DNA from: Diogma glabrata
Lineage: Eukaryota; Arthropoda; Insecta; Diptera; Cylindrotomidae
Direction of reading: 5' to 3'
Assembly (NCBI GenBank): GCA_963693315.1
Contig: OY856186.1
Span: forward strand, 454,953,217-455,017,216
Length of the DNA: 64,000 nucleotides
The translations under genes and the position numbers were made by a program. A model generated the notes under the pieces. That model was not told where the DNA came from. It did not search any database and saw nothing but the letters and a program-made list of their open reading frames with translations. This document shows, one piece after another, positions 1 to 9,640 of the stretch (positions are counted from its first letter, which is position 1; each line of letters begins with the position of its first letter).

Positions 1-3000
1 AGTGATAAACACCTCTACGTTTAGAAACCAGGTCCTCCAGTTCGTAGGCGGAACCACCTACCAACCTTATTACTCTGGTCTCAATAAACTTCTGTGCAAG
101 TTTAGCAGATAATTTCTTACCGGCGTCACTCAAGATAAAGTTCCTTCGGAACACCGTATCACCTGGTTTAAACAAAGTTACTCGAGCTCGTAAATTGTAT
201 CTTTCAGCACTTTTGACAAATGCTTCGGCAGTTAAATCAAGAATTCGAATTCGAATCTTATTAAGATAATCAGGTCGCAGAATCGTTTCACCTGGATCAT
301 GAAGACTATTCAATCGTCTCAGCAGTTCATATGACGAACCATGAGTCACCATAGGTATTCCAAACATTGCGTAATATGGGGAACATTTAAGTGTCTGATG
401 TAGGGAACAACGTAGTGCACAAGCGATCTCGCTCAAGTGCAGATCCCATTTAGAATGTTCCTCCTTTAAATAGGCTCTAATACCAGATAAAACACTTCTA
501 TTTACCCGTTCCGAAGCGTTAGCTTGAGGTGAATATAACGCTAGTAATGTATGTTTCACTCCGTGCTTCGCCAAGAAATCTCCAAATAGTTTAGACTTAA
601 ACTGCGTCCCATTATCGGACACAATAACTTCGGGACAACCAAATACGTGAAAGACATTGGTAGCCAATAGATGACAAATTGGTTCAGCGGTTAGTTTCCG
701 TAAAGGAAATAAAAATGGATATTTAGTAACATGATCTAATACTACAAGAATAGCGATATTCCCGGCCTTTGAACGAGGATAAGGGCCAAGAATATCGATA
801 TACAATCGCTGACCAATTCGTTCTGTTTTCATCTGAGAAACCATGGGAGCACGAAGTGGAACATTAGTCGCTTTGATTTCTTTGCAGGTCTTACAATTTC
901 CGATGTACGATTTAACCTGGGTATACATACGAGGCCAATAGTAAAATTTACGAATGTTAAACAAGGTTTTTGCTAGACCTCCATGAGATGAGGTAGGAGG
1001 ATTGTGGGCCCTTGCAATACACTCGTCAGTGTATTCCTCAGGTAACCACAATTTCCAGACCTCACCCTCTGAAGGAATGTCAAGATCCAAACAAGCCAAT
1101 CGTTTATAAACCCGACCAGAAATTACTTTCAGATCAGGCAATGTACCGTCTGCTTCGGTAACCAGATTTACCAACTCCAAATATCGAGAAGTGTTGAAGA
1201 AAGGGGAATTAAGATCTAATTCAGGCACTGGACATAGTTCAGAAATGATATCGACAGAGTCACGTCTTGATAGAGTGTCAGGAACAGTATTTAATTTTCC
1301 TTTTCGGTACTCAATATCAAAGACGTAACCCTGCAATTTCAGGCTCCAACGAGCCAATCGACCAGAAAGGTCTTTTTGTTGCATTAACCATTTTAATGAA
1401 GCATGGTCAGTTATGATCTTAAAGGCCTGACCCTCGACATACGCTCTAAACTTCTTTACCCCCAGTACGGCGGCTAGACACTCTTTCTCACTAGTGGAGT
1501 AATTGCGCTGCGCAGAATTTAGCTTTTTGGACATGTACGCTATGGGATGTTCCATACCGTCCATGTCACACTGCATTAATACACAACCTATACCGTCGTT
1601 GCTAGCGTCGCACTGGAGAGTAAAGGGTTTAGTATAGTCGGGGTTTATGAGGACTGGTGCTGAGATGAGAGCATTTTTGAGGTTTACAAATGCTATTTCA
1701 GCTTCGGATGTCCATACGAATTTATTAGAATTTTTCTTCAACAAATCTGATATTGGAGAGGACATAGCAGAGAAATCAGATATAAAACGGCGATAATAAC
1801 CCGCCATACCCAGGAAACGTCGAATCTGTTTGGACGTACGCGGTGTAGGAAATTCAGAAATAGCTAGAGTTTTATCAGGATCAATTTTCAACGTACCACC
1901 TCCCACAACATATCCCAAATATTTTACCTCCGGCAAGAGAAACTTACTTTTTTCCACGTTTATCGTCAAGTTCGCACGTCTAAGACACTGGGAGATATCT
2001 TCTAACAGTTTCAGATGGGCCTCAAAGGTATCTGTAACTATTAGAAGATCATCCAAGTATACGAAGACGCACGACTTGAGATGTGGAGGAATTACTTGGT
2101 CCATCAATTTGGTCATTGTTTGCGGCGCATTGCACAGTCCGAAAGGCATTCTTACGAACTGATACAATGGCCGCCCTGGGACCGTAAAAGCAGTTTTCTC
2201 TCGGGAGTGTTTTTCTAACGGTATCTGCCAGAAAGCGTCTTTCAGATCCAAACTGGAAATGAAATTACTTTGTGGCAGACGACTCAAGATCCCATCTATC
2301 TGTGGAAGGGGGTAAGCATCCTTCTTAGTAACTGTATTGACCTTTCTACTATCCAAACAAAGACGATTCTTCCCAGGTTTGCGAATTAAGACCACCGGAC
2401 TTGACCATGGGCTGTTTGAAACCTCTATAATACCCAGAGACAACATCCTATCCAGTTCTTCTCCCATCAGTTTCTCAATGGCGGGCGATATTGGATAGTG
2501 TCGTTGCTTGATGGGAGCTGCAGTCCCCACATCAATAACGTGTTCCAACAAATGTGTTCGACCCAGACCCATTTTTGAAAATGATGGTAGAAGCTGAATA
2601 GTGTTTTGTAGACGTGTTTGATTGTCCATAGACAATTCTGAAATTCCTGACTCCGTAGTCGAAAATGTAGGTAAGTTAAATATCGGGTTAAACAAACCAA
2701 AAGCGTTAAAGAAATCTATACCTAGATATAGATTTTGAGTCAAAGACGGGATAATGAAGACGTCCAGGGTTCTGACTTGGTTCATAAATGAAATCTTTGT
2801 TTTTACAAACCCCAAGATCTTCTGTCTTTGGCCATCGGCAGTACGAACTACTGCAGACGAATAAGTCAGAAGGTCTGGAGTCTGTACGATTTCTGTAGCA
2901 AAATCACCACCAATTACAGTCAAAGACGCTCCACTATCCAACAGTCCAGTATGTTGTTTACCCAATATTGACACTGTGGCATAAGATCTCACATCGTTGT

Positions 3001-3472
3001 CCAATTTCACAATAGAGGAAATGGTTTTAGTTTTAAACAAATGACGTTGTTGCCAATAAATACGAGAACGGAGCGCAGAGCGCGATGGAAGTTTCAAAGA
3101 GGATAATGAATCGACAAATATGGTTGCGCGTATTTTCAGGTATTCGTTCAATCGTTGTTGGAACGATTTGATTTTGGTCCATAATGGAGGCGGTTCAGTA
3201 TGATCGGGTGTTCGTTTCAATAATTTCACATTAGTATCATGAGTGGGTACTAATGTAACCGAAGTAGTAATTAACGGGTGTTCTATCAGATTGGAAGTTG
3301 AGGTTCGGTTCGACCGTGTATCGGGTACAAATAGGTTAGTGGGAGTGGTAGATGACACAACCGAGGGATCAGGAGATAAATCGAATTTGGTCTCAGATGA
3401 TTCTAAGACAGGTCCTGGGAGCGAGAAAAGGTGTTGGGATTCTGGCCCCCCCTTCGGTTTCCCCGACAATTT
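1..3472 (-). CDS. Pol polyprotein (protease-RT-RNase H-integrase), runs off left edge
   Basis: An uninterrupted minus-strand frame of about 1157 codons runs from just after the stop at 3473-3475 to the window edge; I checked codon by codon and found no stop. Landmarks in order: aspartic protease LLDSGAS (about 2924-2944), reverse transcriptase with VYLDD (2048-2062), RNase H with TDHASLKW (about 1387-1412) and DTLSRRD (about 1260-1280), integrase zinc-binding region (about 900-1010), catalytic Asp in the IDILGPYP segment (near 795), SDNGTQF (near 620) and a candidate catalytic Glu in the NASERVNRS segment (near 520). There is no initiator Met at the frame start, as expected if Pol is made by -1 frameshifting from gag. 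The C-terminal end lies outside the window. Confidence 0.93.
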
Positions 3473-4968
3473 TCACAGTTAGGACATAATACATCGTCTT
3501 TTCCGCATCCCCAACAAAACAATCGCTGAGATTCACGACAATCGTGCCACCGATGACCAGGTCGTTTACAGTTCCAACAAATAGTTGAACTGGTTATTCG
3601 TTTCATATTAGGGGCAGGCTGTATTGCCGCAAGTTCGTTAGAGGTAATTGGTAATGATTCAGTTGGCAATTCGCTAATTTGAATTTGTGAGAATTCACTA
3701 TCTAAATCCACCTCAGACACCGGTCTAGACGGTCGAATATTATAATCTCGCGATCTGGTTACTGACTCGGCCCATAACTTTTCGCGATCACGGCAGAGCT
3801 GGCGCAGATGTTCCAGTCCATAAATGGTAACATATAACAGCTCCCTTCTAATTTCTAATCGTAAGTTGTTGCGTATCAAGGATAACAACTCCGCGTCCGA
3901 CATCGGTACTCGTAGCTTATCTGCCAGTCGATAAATCGCTTGTAAGAATTCGTCAAACAATTCCGTGGGCCGCTGTTTCCTGGCCCTCATCCGCTCCTTC
4001 ACTTCTTCGTCCGTCTGCCGGTCCTGAAATTCAATTCGCAGAGCATGACACAAGTCAGTCCAAATAAGCTGTCGGTTCTGGCGAAAATATCTCCAGAACC
4101 AATCAGCTGCTCGATCTGTGAACAACAGGTACAGACAACGGGTGACAATAGTAAAATCGCTATTTAAACACATCTCGGTCAGCCGCTCTATTCTGAAGAT
4201 GAACGCTTCAACATCTAGACCATCGGGTCTACCCGAGAACGTTACGTTCCAATTTCTAATTGTTGTAGAGTGCTGCTCGAGATGTGTTCTCATTCTAGTT
4301 GGAGCAAGAGCAGGAGGAGGCTCAGCAAACAATGGTGGTACTGGTACATTATTTCGCATATACGCATTCACTGGTGTATAATTTCCGGAATGAACCGTTT
4401 GATGACGCGGGGTGGTGGGTGATACTGCATTATGTGCTAGGGGTAACAACACTTCAGGTGCTGGAGCACGTGATTGCATCATTGAGTGATTAATTCTTGA
4501 AATTTCCCGATCGATGTGAGCATTTACCGCTTCCTGAAAACCTGGATCTTCCGCTGCAGCGGCACCATATATGGGAGATCTTTGAGCTATATTCCCTCGC
4601 ACTTCATCGGCGAGTCGAGATGGTGGGAGACGGTTTGCCAAGGGAGTGGACGAGGGTTGAATTCCGGTACTGGAACGACGTTGCCAGCCTGCGGTAATAG
4701 AGCGGGTCACCGGTCGCGGTGGTGGTGGCACCATTGTATCATTAGTTTTCTCCCTCCCTCGAGGTAACCTCTGTAATTCTGCACGCTCACAAGCGGCTCG
4801 ACAAATCGGGCAGGTGCTATTCTGCAACAACCAGTCGTTGAGGCAGATGTCATGAAAGAGGTGGTTACACCGAGTGAGGAGTTTTACGTCGGCCGGCACT
4901 ATTTCGTGCTGACAAACAGCACAAGAGCTGGACCTGTCCAGAACGTCAATCTTATCAGCCGCTGACAT
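3403..4968 (-). CDS. Gag polyprotein with N-terminal RING-H2 finger
   Basis: 521 residues starting at ATG 4966-4968. Residues 16-56 form a canonical C3H2C3 RING-H2 (Cys16, 19, 34; His36, 39; Cys42, 53, 56) with spacing CX2C-X14-CXHX2HX2C-X10-CX2C. Such domains usually recruit E2 enzymes as ubiquitin ligases. Residues about 60-230 are low-complexity and Pro/Ser/Arg rich. A Gag/capsid-like helical core follows (about 235-400; FQDRQTDEEV and ARKQRP motifs). Near the C-terminus lies a CCHC knuckle, CWNCKRPGHRWHDC, and a second four-Cys cluster (CX2C-X6-CX2C) likely to bind RNA. The core is typical of retrotransposon Gag; the RING is an unusual addition. Ligase activity is inference. The last 23 codons overlap pol in the -1 frame. 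Confidence 0.92.
   Translation of the reverse strand: MSAADKIDVLDRSSSCAVCQHEIVPADVKLLTRCNHLFHDICLNDWLLQNSTCPICRAACERAELQRLPRGREKTNDTMVPPPPRPVTRSITAGWQRRSSTGIQPSSTPLANRLPPSRLADEVRGNIAQRSPIYGAAAAEDPGFQEAVNAHIDREISRINHSMMQSRAPAPEVLLPLAHNAVSPTTPRHQTVHSGNYTPVNAYMRNNVPVPPLFAEPPPALAPTRMRTHLEQHSTTIRNWNVTFSGRPDGLDVEAFIFRIERLTEMCLNSDFTIVTRCLYLLFTDRAADWFWRYFRQNRQLIWTDLCHALRIEFQDRQTDEEVKERMRARKQRPTELFDEFLQAIYRLADKLRVPMSDAELLSLIRNNLRLEIRRELLYVTIYGLEHLRQLCRDREKLWAESVTRSRDYNIRPSRPVSEVDLDSEFSQIQISELPTESLPITSNELAAIQPAPNMKRITSSTICWNCKRPGHRWHDCRESQRLFCWGCGKDDVLCPNCENCRGNRRGGQNPNTFSRSQDLS
3446..3452 (-). promoter_or_regulatory. Candidate -1 ribosomal frameshift site (gag-pol)
   Basis: The minus strand reads G GGG GGC relative to the gag frame, inside the 70-nt gag/pol overlap (3403-3472). 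Pol is in the -1 frame relative to gag, and the heptamer fits the X XXY YYZ slippery rule. A downstream stimulatory structure was not worked out. Confidence 0.55.
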
Positions 4969-5029
4969 TATGAAAACTCAAACCGCCGTACAGGACCAGA
5001 CCAATAAAGACAAGTATAGGGAGAAAAAT

Positions 5030-5043
5030 TGTTACACTAGCCA
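5030..5043 (-). promoter_or_regulatory. Candidate primer-binding site of the RING-Gag element
   Basis: The plus strand ends in CCA directly against the candidate LTR; minus-strand sense TGGCTAGTGTAACA. I cannot name a matching tRNA, so the assignment rests on position and the TGG start only. Confidence 0.35.
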
Positions 5044-5323
5044 AGTGTTACTTATTGCAAACGTTGAAAACGAATAAACAATTTAATTATTACCAGACAA
5101 AAATACTTTATTACAATATTTTAGTACTTGAAATATATTAGAGAGTTGTATGGAAATTTCGTTATTCAAACCCTTAACCAGCTGTGCGATATCTGACCAC
5201 TTCGTCCAATGTATGGATTGAGAAACTTGTAAAACGGGCTATCGCCGAGGGTAATCAAGAATGAAATATCTATTACTACTTACGTTGTTGATGTGTGAAC
5301 AATCAGGAAAAATTTGTTTTTTT

Positions 5324-5359
<36 letters not shown>

Positions 5360-5501
5360 TTAACGGGCAGCAGTTCAATCTGGTGAAACAAACGCGAAAA
5401 TGAAGCCCAAAAAAAAAACAGGTAAGTTATACTGTTATTAACGAGGTAAGTGGGGAACAAAAATTATGAAGCAAAATGCGTGAAAATTAATATCCTACAC
5501 T
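5044..5501 (-). repeat. Candidate 5' LTR of the RING-Gag gypsy element
   Basis: The segment starts AGTGTTAC and ends TACACT on the plus strand, an AGTGT/ACACT inverted-end arrangement like that of several insect gypsy LTRs. It abuts a CCA-ended primer-binding site. It contains a long T tract (about 5326-5356). The second LTR is outside the window, so the limits cannot be confirmed by comparison. An alternative reading of part of it is a plus-strand 5' exon: ATG at 5400 followed by a Lys-rich stretch and GGTAAGT donors near 5419 and 5443. Confidence 0.38.
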
Positions 5502-6240
5502 ATTGTCGGCGGGGGATTAAACAAAAATTTCCGAATCGATTTCGGGCGGCTCAGAAATTCCCCGAATCGAAAATCAAAAAGGGAAAACAAAAAAAAGTGC
5601 GGCAAGCCTACCGGTTCGACAAGCAAATGTGTTTCAAAATTTAACAAAAATACAAAAAAAACTTAGCCTATCATGCCTTAAACGAAAATATACAAACAAG
5701 ATTAAATCTAACAATCTATACCTAATATTAATCGAATTGTAGTCTTCTATCCAGGTTAGCTTTAAATTGGTGAATAAAATTTTTGGTTTTCCGTTATAAT
5801 TTTCTTATTCTTGATGCTTATTTATTTGAGTTGAATACTCTTCGTTTTCCTTATTTGATATATTATTAATTCCTATATTTGGTTTAAATACGTATTCTTG
5901 ATGTATAATCTATTTGTTTAATATTTATTTTTTTGTGCTGGCATCTAAAATATATTGAAAAAAAAAAAAATTTAGTTCCCAATATTATCAGCTGTTTTGC
6001 CGTCTTATGTATTTATTAACTATTTAATTAATAAATACTTATTTATTTCTTTATTAAATATTTATTTATTTATTATTATATTTATTTATTGGTTATTCTA
6101 TTTATTTATTTATTATTATATTTATTTATTGGTTATTCTATTTATTTATTTATTATTATATTTATTTATTTGCTATTTACACAATAATAAATATTTATTT
6201 TCCTTTTTTTTTTGTTATTTATTTATTTGTGGACGGAGGA
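5502..6240. other. AT-rich spacer with 40-bp tandem repeat
   Basis: No gene recognised. A short GC-richer stretch (5505-5615) is followed by AT-rich DNA. A 40-bp unit of TTTA/TTTATTG composition is repeated three times at 6061-6100, 6101-6140 and 6141-6180; the first two copies are identical and the third diverges at its end. Confidence 0.7.
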
Positions 6241-7259
6241 CAGACGGACCAATCCTGGGGGAAGTTCACCACACATGGGGCTGGAAGGGGTGATCGCCGG
6301 TCTTTCATTATTTGTTGTTGTTTTAAGATGTTTTTGTTTGTTTGGGACCAAAGAAAAGTAAAATTATGCTACGTTAAAGGATGGGAAATCAGAAAGGAGA
6401 AGGGAAGAAGAGCGGAGGTAAAAGGATGGGAAAAGGTAGGGTGGGAAAGGAATAAGAAGGGGTATGTGCTGATGGGATCTCACCCAGCTGACAAGTGCTG
6501 ACGGGATGGCCAGAAGATAAATCCTCTGGACCACCATTCGATCATCAACACCTGCCAACTGCGATCCACACCACCAACACATACGGGCGAGGTGCTATGA
6601 TCTGAGTTAATCCAATTAACTCGCGACATGAAGGCTGGGCGAACATCTTCCCTCAGCAGTTGATATCGAACTGCTTTAGAAGATGTTCCCCAGTATCATT
6701 CGCGAGAACCGGACAACTCAGACCATAGGGTGCTAACGCTCCAGGGAGGGGACTCTAACGTTATGGAGCAGTTAGCCCAGCTGAGAATCTCACTGTCACA
6801 GCGAACCCAGAGCATGGCCAGATGACCAGGATGGATGTGATAGGCGTATACGCCATTTCACAAATATCTAATCCTGGCACCCGGTCACCCCCGGCATTCC
6901 CCGTGCCAGTAAGAAACCCAGCCGTTACTAGGGTCCGTGGGTTTGTAAAGCCCATTGAGAATGATTCCGAAGAACCATTCTCACCCTTGCGTTATCAAAA
7001 TACAAAAAGGAGAGTTGTAGCTGGAGGCGTGGGGACGCAAAACCCCATCGAAGGAAAGTCTGAGGAATCTCAGACTTCCTTCGCTCCTGCGCGTGTGAAG
7101 CAGGGAACTGCTTCTACGCCGCCAGAGTCTCTTACTATTGTTGGGTGCAACTTGAAAATTAACATGAAAAAAAATTTTCAAAAAAAAATTTTTCAAATTT
7201 TGTGTAAACATGGAGGGACTCCTCCAGGGTCCTACATCACTGTAGAAACCCTTAGAGAA
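6241..7259 (-). other. Structured non-coding leader of the very-long-LTR retroelement
   Basis: This lies just downstream, in element sense (minus), of the tRNA-Lys primer-binding site, so it is the start of the internal region. Open frames on both strands (for example 6822-7343 plus and 6981-7361 minus) show no recognisable Gag features. It is much richer in GC and in hairpins than its surroundings: 6604-6622, 6635-6693, 6843-6854, 6957-6982, 7058-7084, 7097-7114 and 7211-7226. Packaging, dimerisation or translation signals are plausible but are inference. The left limit is unknown; no capsid, protease or RT sequence of this element is visible. Confidence 0.6.
6635..6693. other. Long imperfect hairpin in the leader
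   Basis: Three nested paired segments: CTGGG/CCCAG (6635-6639 with 6689-6693), GAACATCTTC/GAAGATGTTC (6641-6650 with 6679-6688) and AGCAGTT/AACTGCT (6655-6661 with 6669-6675), with a 7-nt loop GATATCG. That is 22 pairs in 59 nt, interrupted by one bulged base and a small internal loop. Confidence 0.8.
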
Positions 7260-7277
7260 GCCCCACGTTGGGCGCCA
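7260..7277 (-). promoter_or_regulatory. tRNA-Lys primer-binding site (18 nt)
   Basis: Minus-strand sense TGGCGCCCAACGTGGGGC. To my knowledge this is the primer-binding site complementary to the 3' end of tRNA-Lys1,2, used by gypsy-type elements and some retroviruses. It sits three bases from the TGTAATGA end of LTR copy A, which fixes the LTR boundary and the minus orientation of the element. Confidence 0.88.
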
Positions 7278-7779
7278 ATTTGTAATGAAGCGCTTTCTCA
7301 GTGGCGAACCAATGAGAGTGGCATAGCAGGAAGCGTACCTTGAGTAGTTTAAAGCCATCACGACTAAGACTCAGCCATCGCGGGTTTGATAGAGTAATAC
7401 CTGCTACTTCAGCACAAATACAGAAATGTACGCTATTTACGAAAATCTGCAGAAATGGAAAGAAATACAAGTGGAAAAATGGAGACTCTGGCGACGCCAT
7501 GGGCGAAAGATCCACGATCACCACGCCCAACCCCTACATTCACTCTCAGACGCCCACACACTCACACGTCACACATTCACCCACACATTCGACGACTAGC
7601 ATGTCCCGATTCAATCTCTGACACGCCCTTTTACACCCATTCACACCCCCCACCTTAATTAAAAAAAAAATAAAAAAAAAAAAACAAACTGAGTGTACTC
7701 ACCCCACGATTAATTCCTGACCTCCTATTCCGATTCCATCAGCCTTCCATTGGTACGCTGGGCACGTTGGAGAATTTCG

Positions 7780-8515
7780 ATGGATAAAGCGTTGATTAGA
7801 AACGTTATCTGATAATATTGTTGAAGAAAAATGATGAGTAGAAACGATCAATAAACTAGTAATCATCAGCGGTAAGTAATGTTGTTGAATAAAACGTTAA
7901 TTAGAAACGTTAAATGATAATATTGTTGAAGAAAAATGATGAGTAGAAACGTTCAATAAACTAGCAATCATCAGCGGTAAGTAATTTTGTTGAATGAAAC
8001 GTTAATTAGAAACGTTAAATGATAATATTGTTGAATAAATATGATGAGTAGAAACGTTCAATAAACTAGTAATCATCAGCGGTAAGTAATTTTGTTGAAT
8101 GAAACGTTAATTAGAAACGTTAAATGATAATATTGTTGAATAAAAAAATGATGAGTAGAAACGTTCAATAAACTAGCAATCATCAGCGGTAAGTAATTTT
8201 GTTGAATGAAACGTTAATTAGAAACGTTAACCGATAATATTGTTGAATGAAAATGATGAGTAGAAACGATCAATAAACTAGTAATCATCAGCGGTAAGTA
8301 ATGTTGTTGAATAAAACGTTAATTAGAAACGTTAAATGATAATATTGTTGAAGAAAAATGATGAGTAGAAACATTCAATAAACTAGTAATCATCAGCGGT
8401 AAGTAATGTTGTTGAGTAAAACGTTAATTAGAAACGTTAAATGATAACATTGTTGAATAAATATGATGAGTAGAAACGTTCAATAAACTAGTAATCATCA
8501 GCGGTAAGTAATGTT
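7780..8515. repeat. 105-bp tandem array (7 units) in LTR A
   Basis: The segment AATCATCAGCGGTAAGTAAT recurs at 7861, 7966, 8071, 8178, 8283, 8388 and 8493, a period of 105 bp (one unit is 107). Units contain GATGAGTAGAAACG and GTTAATTAGAAACGTTAA. Copies are highly similar, which suggests recent homogenisation. Confidence 0.9.
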
Positions 8516-8516
8516 G

Positions 8517-9030
8517 TTCTTATAAACAATGAATAAATGGTTGTGTAGAAATGTTGAATAAATTTGCAATCATTAAACAATTTTATTGAATAAACGTTAC
8601 GTAGAAACGTTAATTGATATCGTTGTTGCAGTGAATGACCCGTAGGAACATTCCATAAACTGGCAGTCAGCAGCGTTATATAATGTTGTTCTTATAAACA
8701 ATGAATAAATGGTTGTGTAGAAATGTTAAATAAATTTGCAATCATTAAACAATTTTATTGAATAAACGTTACGTAGAAACGTTAATTGATATCGTTGTTG
8801 CAGTGACTGACCCGTAGGAACATTCCATAAACTGGCAGTCAGCAGCGTTATATAATGTTGTTCTTATAAACAATGAATAAATGGTTGTGTAGAAATGTTA
8901 AATAAACTGGCAATCAGCAAACAATTCTATTAAATAAAACGTGACGTAGAAACGTTAATGGATGACGTTGTTGCAGCAAATGACAAGTAGAACCATTCCG
9001 TAAACTTGCAAGCATCAGCGTTGAAGGATT
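8517..9030. repeat. 172-bp tandem array (3 units) in LTR A
   Basis: TTCTTATAAACAATGAATAA begins units at 8517, 8689 and 8861. The units share TAGAAACGTTAA with the neighbouring 105-bp array, so both probably derive from one ancestral motif. The third unit is more diverged. Confidence 0.85.
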
Positions 9031-9126
9031 TTGTTGAATAAAACGTTGAACACAATGATAACGTTGTGAGAAAAAAAAAATGGTACATAGAAACGTTAAA
9101 TAAACTTGCAATCAATTAAGCCGAAT

Positions 9127-9640
9127 GCGTTGAAATGTAGTTGTGGCAGGATGCGTTGAAATCAAAAATAAGTGTACCAACACTAGCCAAACTATTTATT
9201 GAAATCGAACGGTGACAATTTGTATCAATGATGGGAACGCAATACGGCAAAACATAATTGTTGACGTATGCGTTGAAATCCAAAACTTGTAGTAAATGGC
9301 ACCAACACCAGTTAAACTATTCGTTGCAGTATATCTGTAATAATTTTGTATCAATGATAGTGAAGCAATACGGCAAAAAAGAATAATTGTTGACGTATGC
9401 GTTGAAATCCAAACAATGTGACAAATTGTACCAACACTAGTTAAACTATACGTGCAGGATAACTGTAATAATTTTGTAACAATGATAGTGAAGCAATACG
9501 GCAAAAGTAATGGTTGACGTATGCGTTGAAATCCCAAAGGTAATCAATTGTAACCACACCCGTTAAATCATTCGTTGAAGTATAACTGTAACCAAGTTGT
9601 AACAATGATAATGAAGCGATACGGCAGTAATTAAATGAAA
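9127..9640. repeat. ~120-bp tandem array (4 units) in LTR A
   Basis: GCGTTGAAAT recurs at 9153, 9270, 9399 and 9523 (an extra short copy at 9127), each followed by an ACCA-CAC-GTTAAA block and a CAATGATAGTGAAGCAATAC block. Intervals are 117, 129 and 124 bp. Confidence 0.8.

Larger units (their letters stand above)
1..5501 (-). mobile_element. Ty3/gypsy retrotransposon with RING-Gag, 5' part
   Basis: Reading right to left on the minus strand there is a candidate 5' LTR (5044-5501), a primer-binding site (5030-5043), gag (4968-3403) and pol (3472 to beyond base 1). The order protease, reverse transcriptase, RNase H, integrase is that of Ty3/gypsy. Neither gag nor pol contains an internal stop within the window, so the copy looks young. 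The 3' end and 3' LTR lie outside the window. The integrase C-terminal region and Gag core resemble the decayed element at 34.98-36.88 kb, so the two belong to one lineage. Confidence 0.9.

Noticed and set aside
1830..2162. 110-codon plus-strand frame
   Set aside because: Antisense shadow of the gypsy RT, which carries the recognisable motifs on the minus strand.
5997..6293. 98-codon frame rich in Tyr/Leu/Phe/Ile
   Set aside because: Produced by the 40-bp TTTA repeat; runs into unrelated sequence.
6822..7343. 173-codon plus-strand and 126-codon minus-strand frames in the leader
   Set aside because: Overlapping antisense frames over hairpin-rich sequence, no domain, and not placed where Gag would begin after the primer-binding site; more likely non-coding.
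7780..9640. CRISPR-like regular repeats
   Set aside because: Units of 105-172 bp are contiguous tandem copies without unique spacers, in a eukaryotic LTR.
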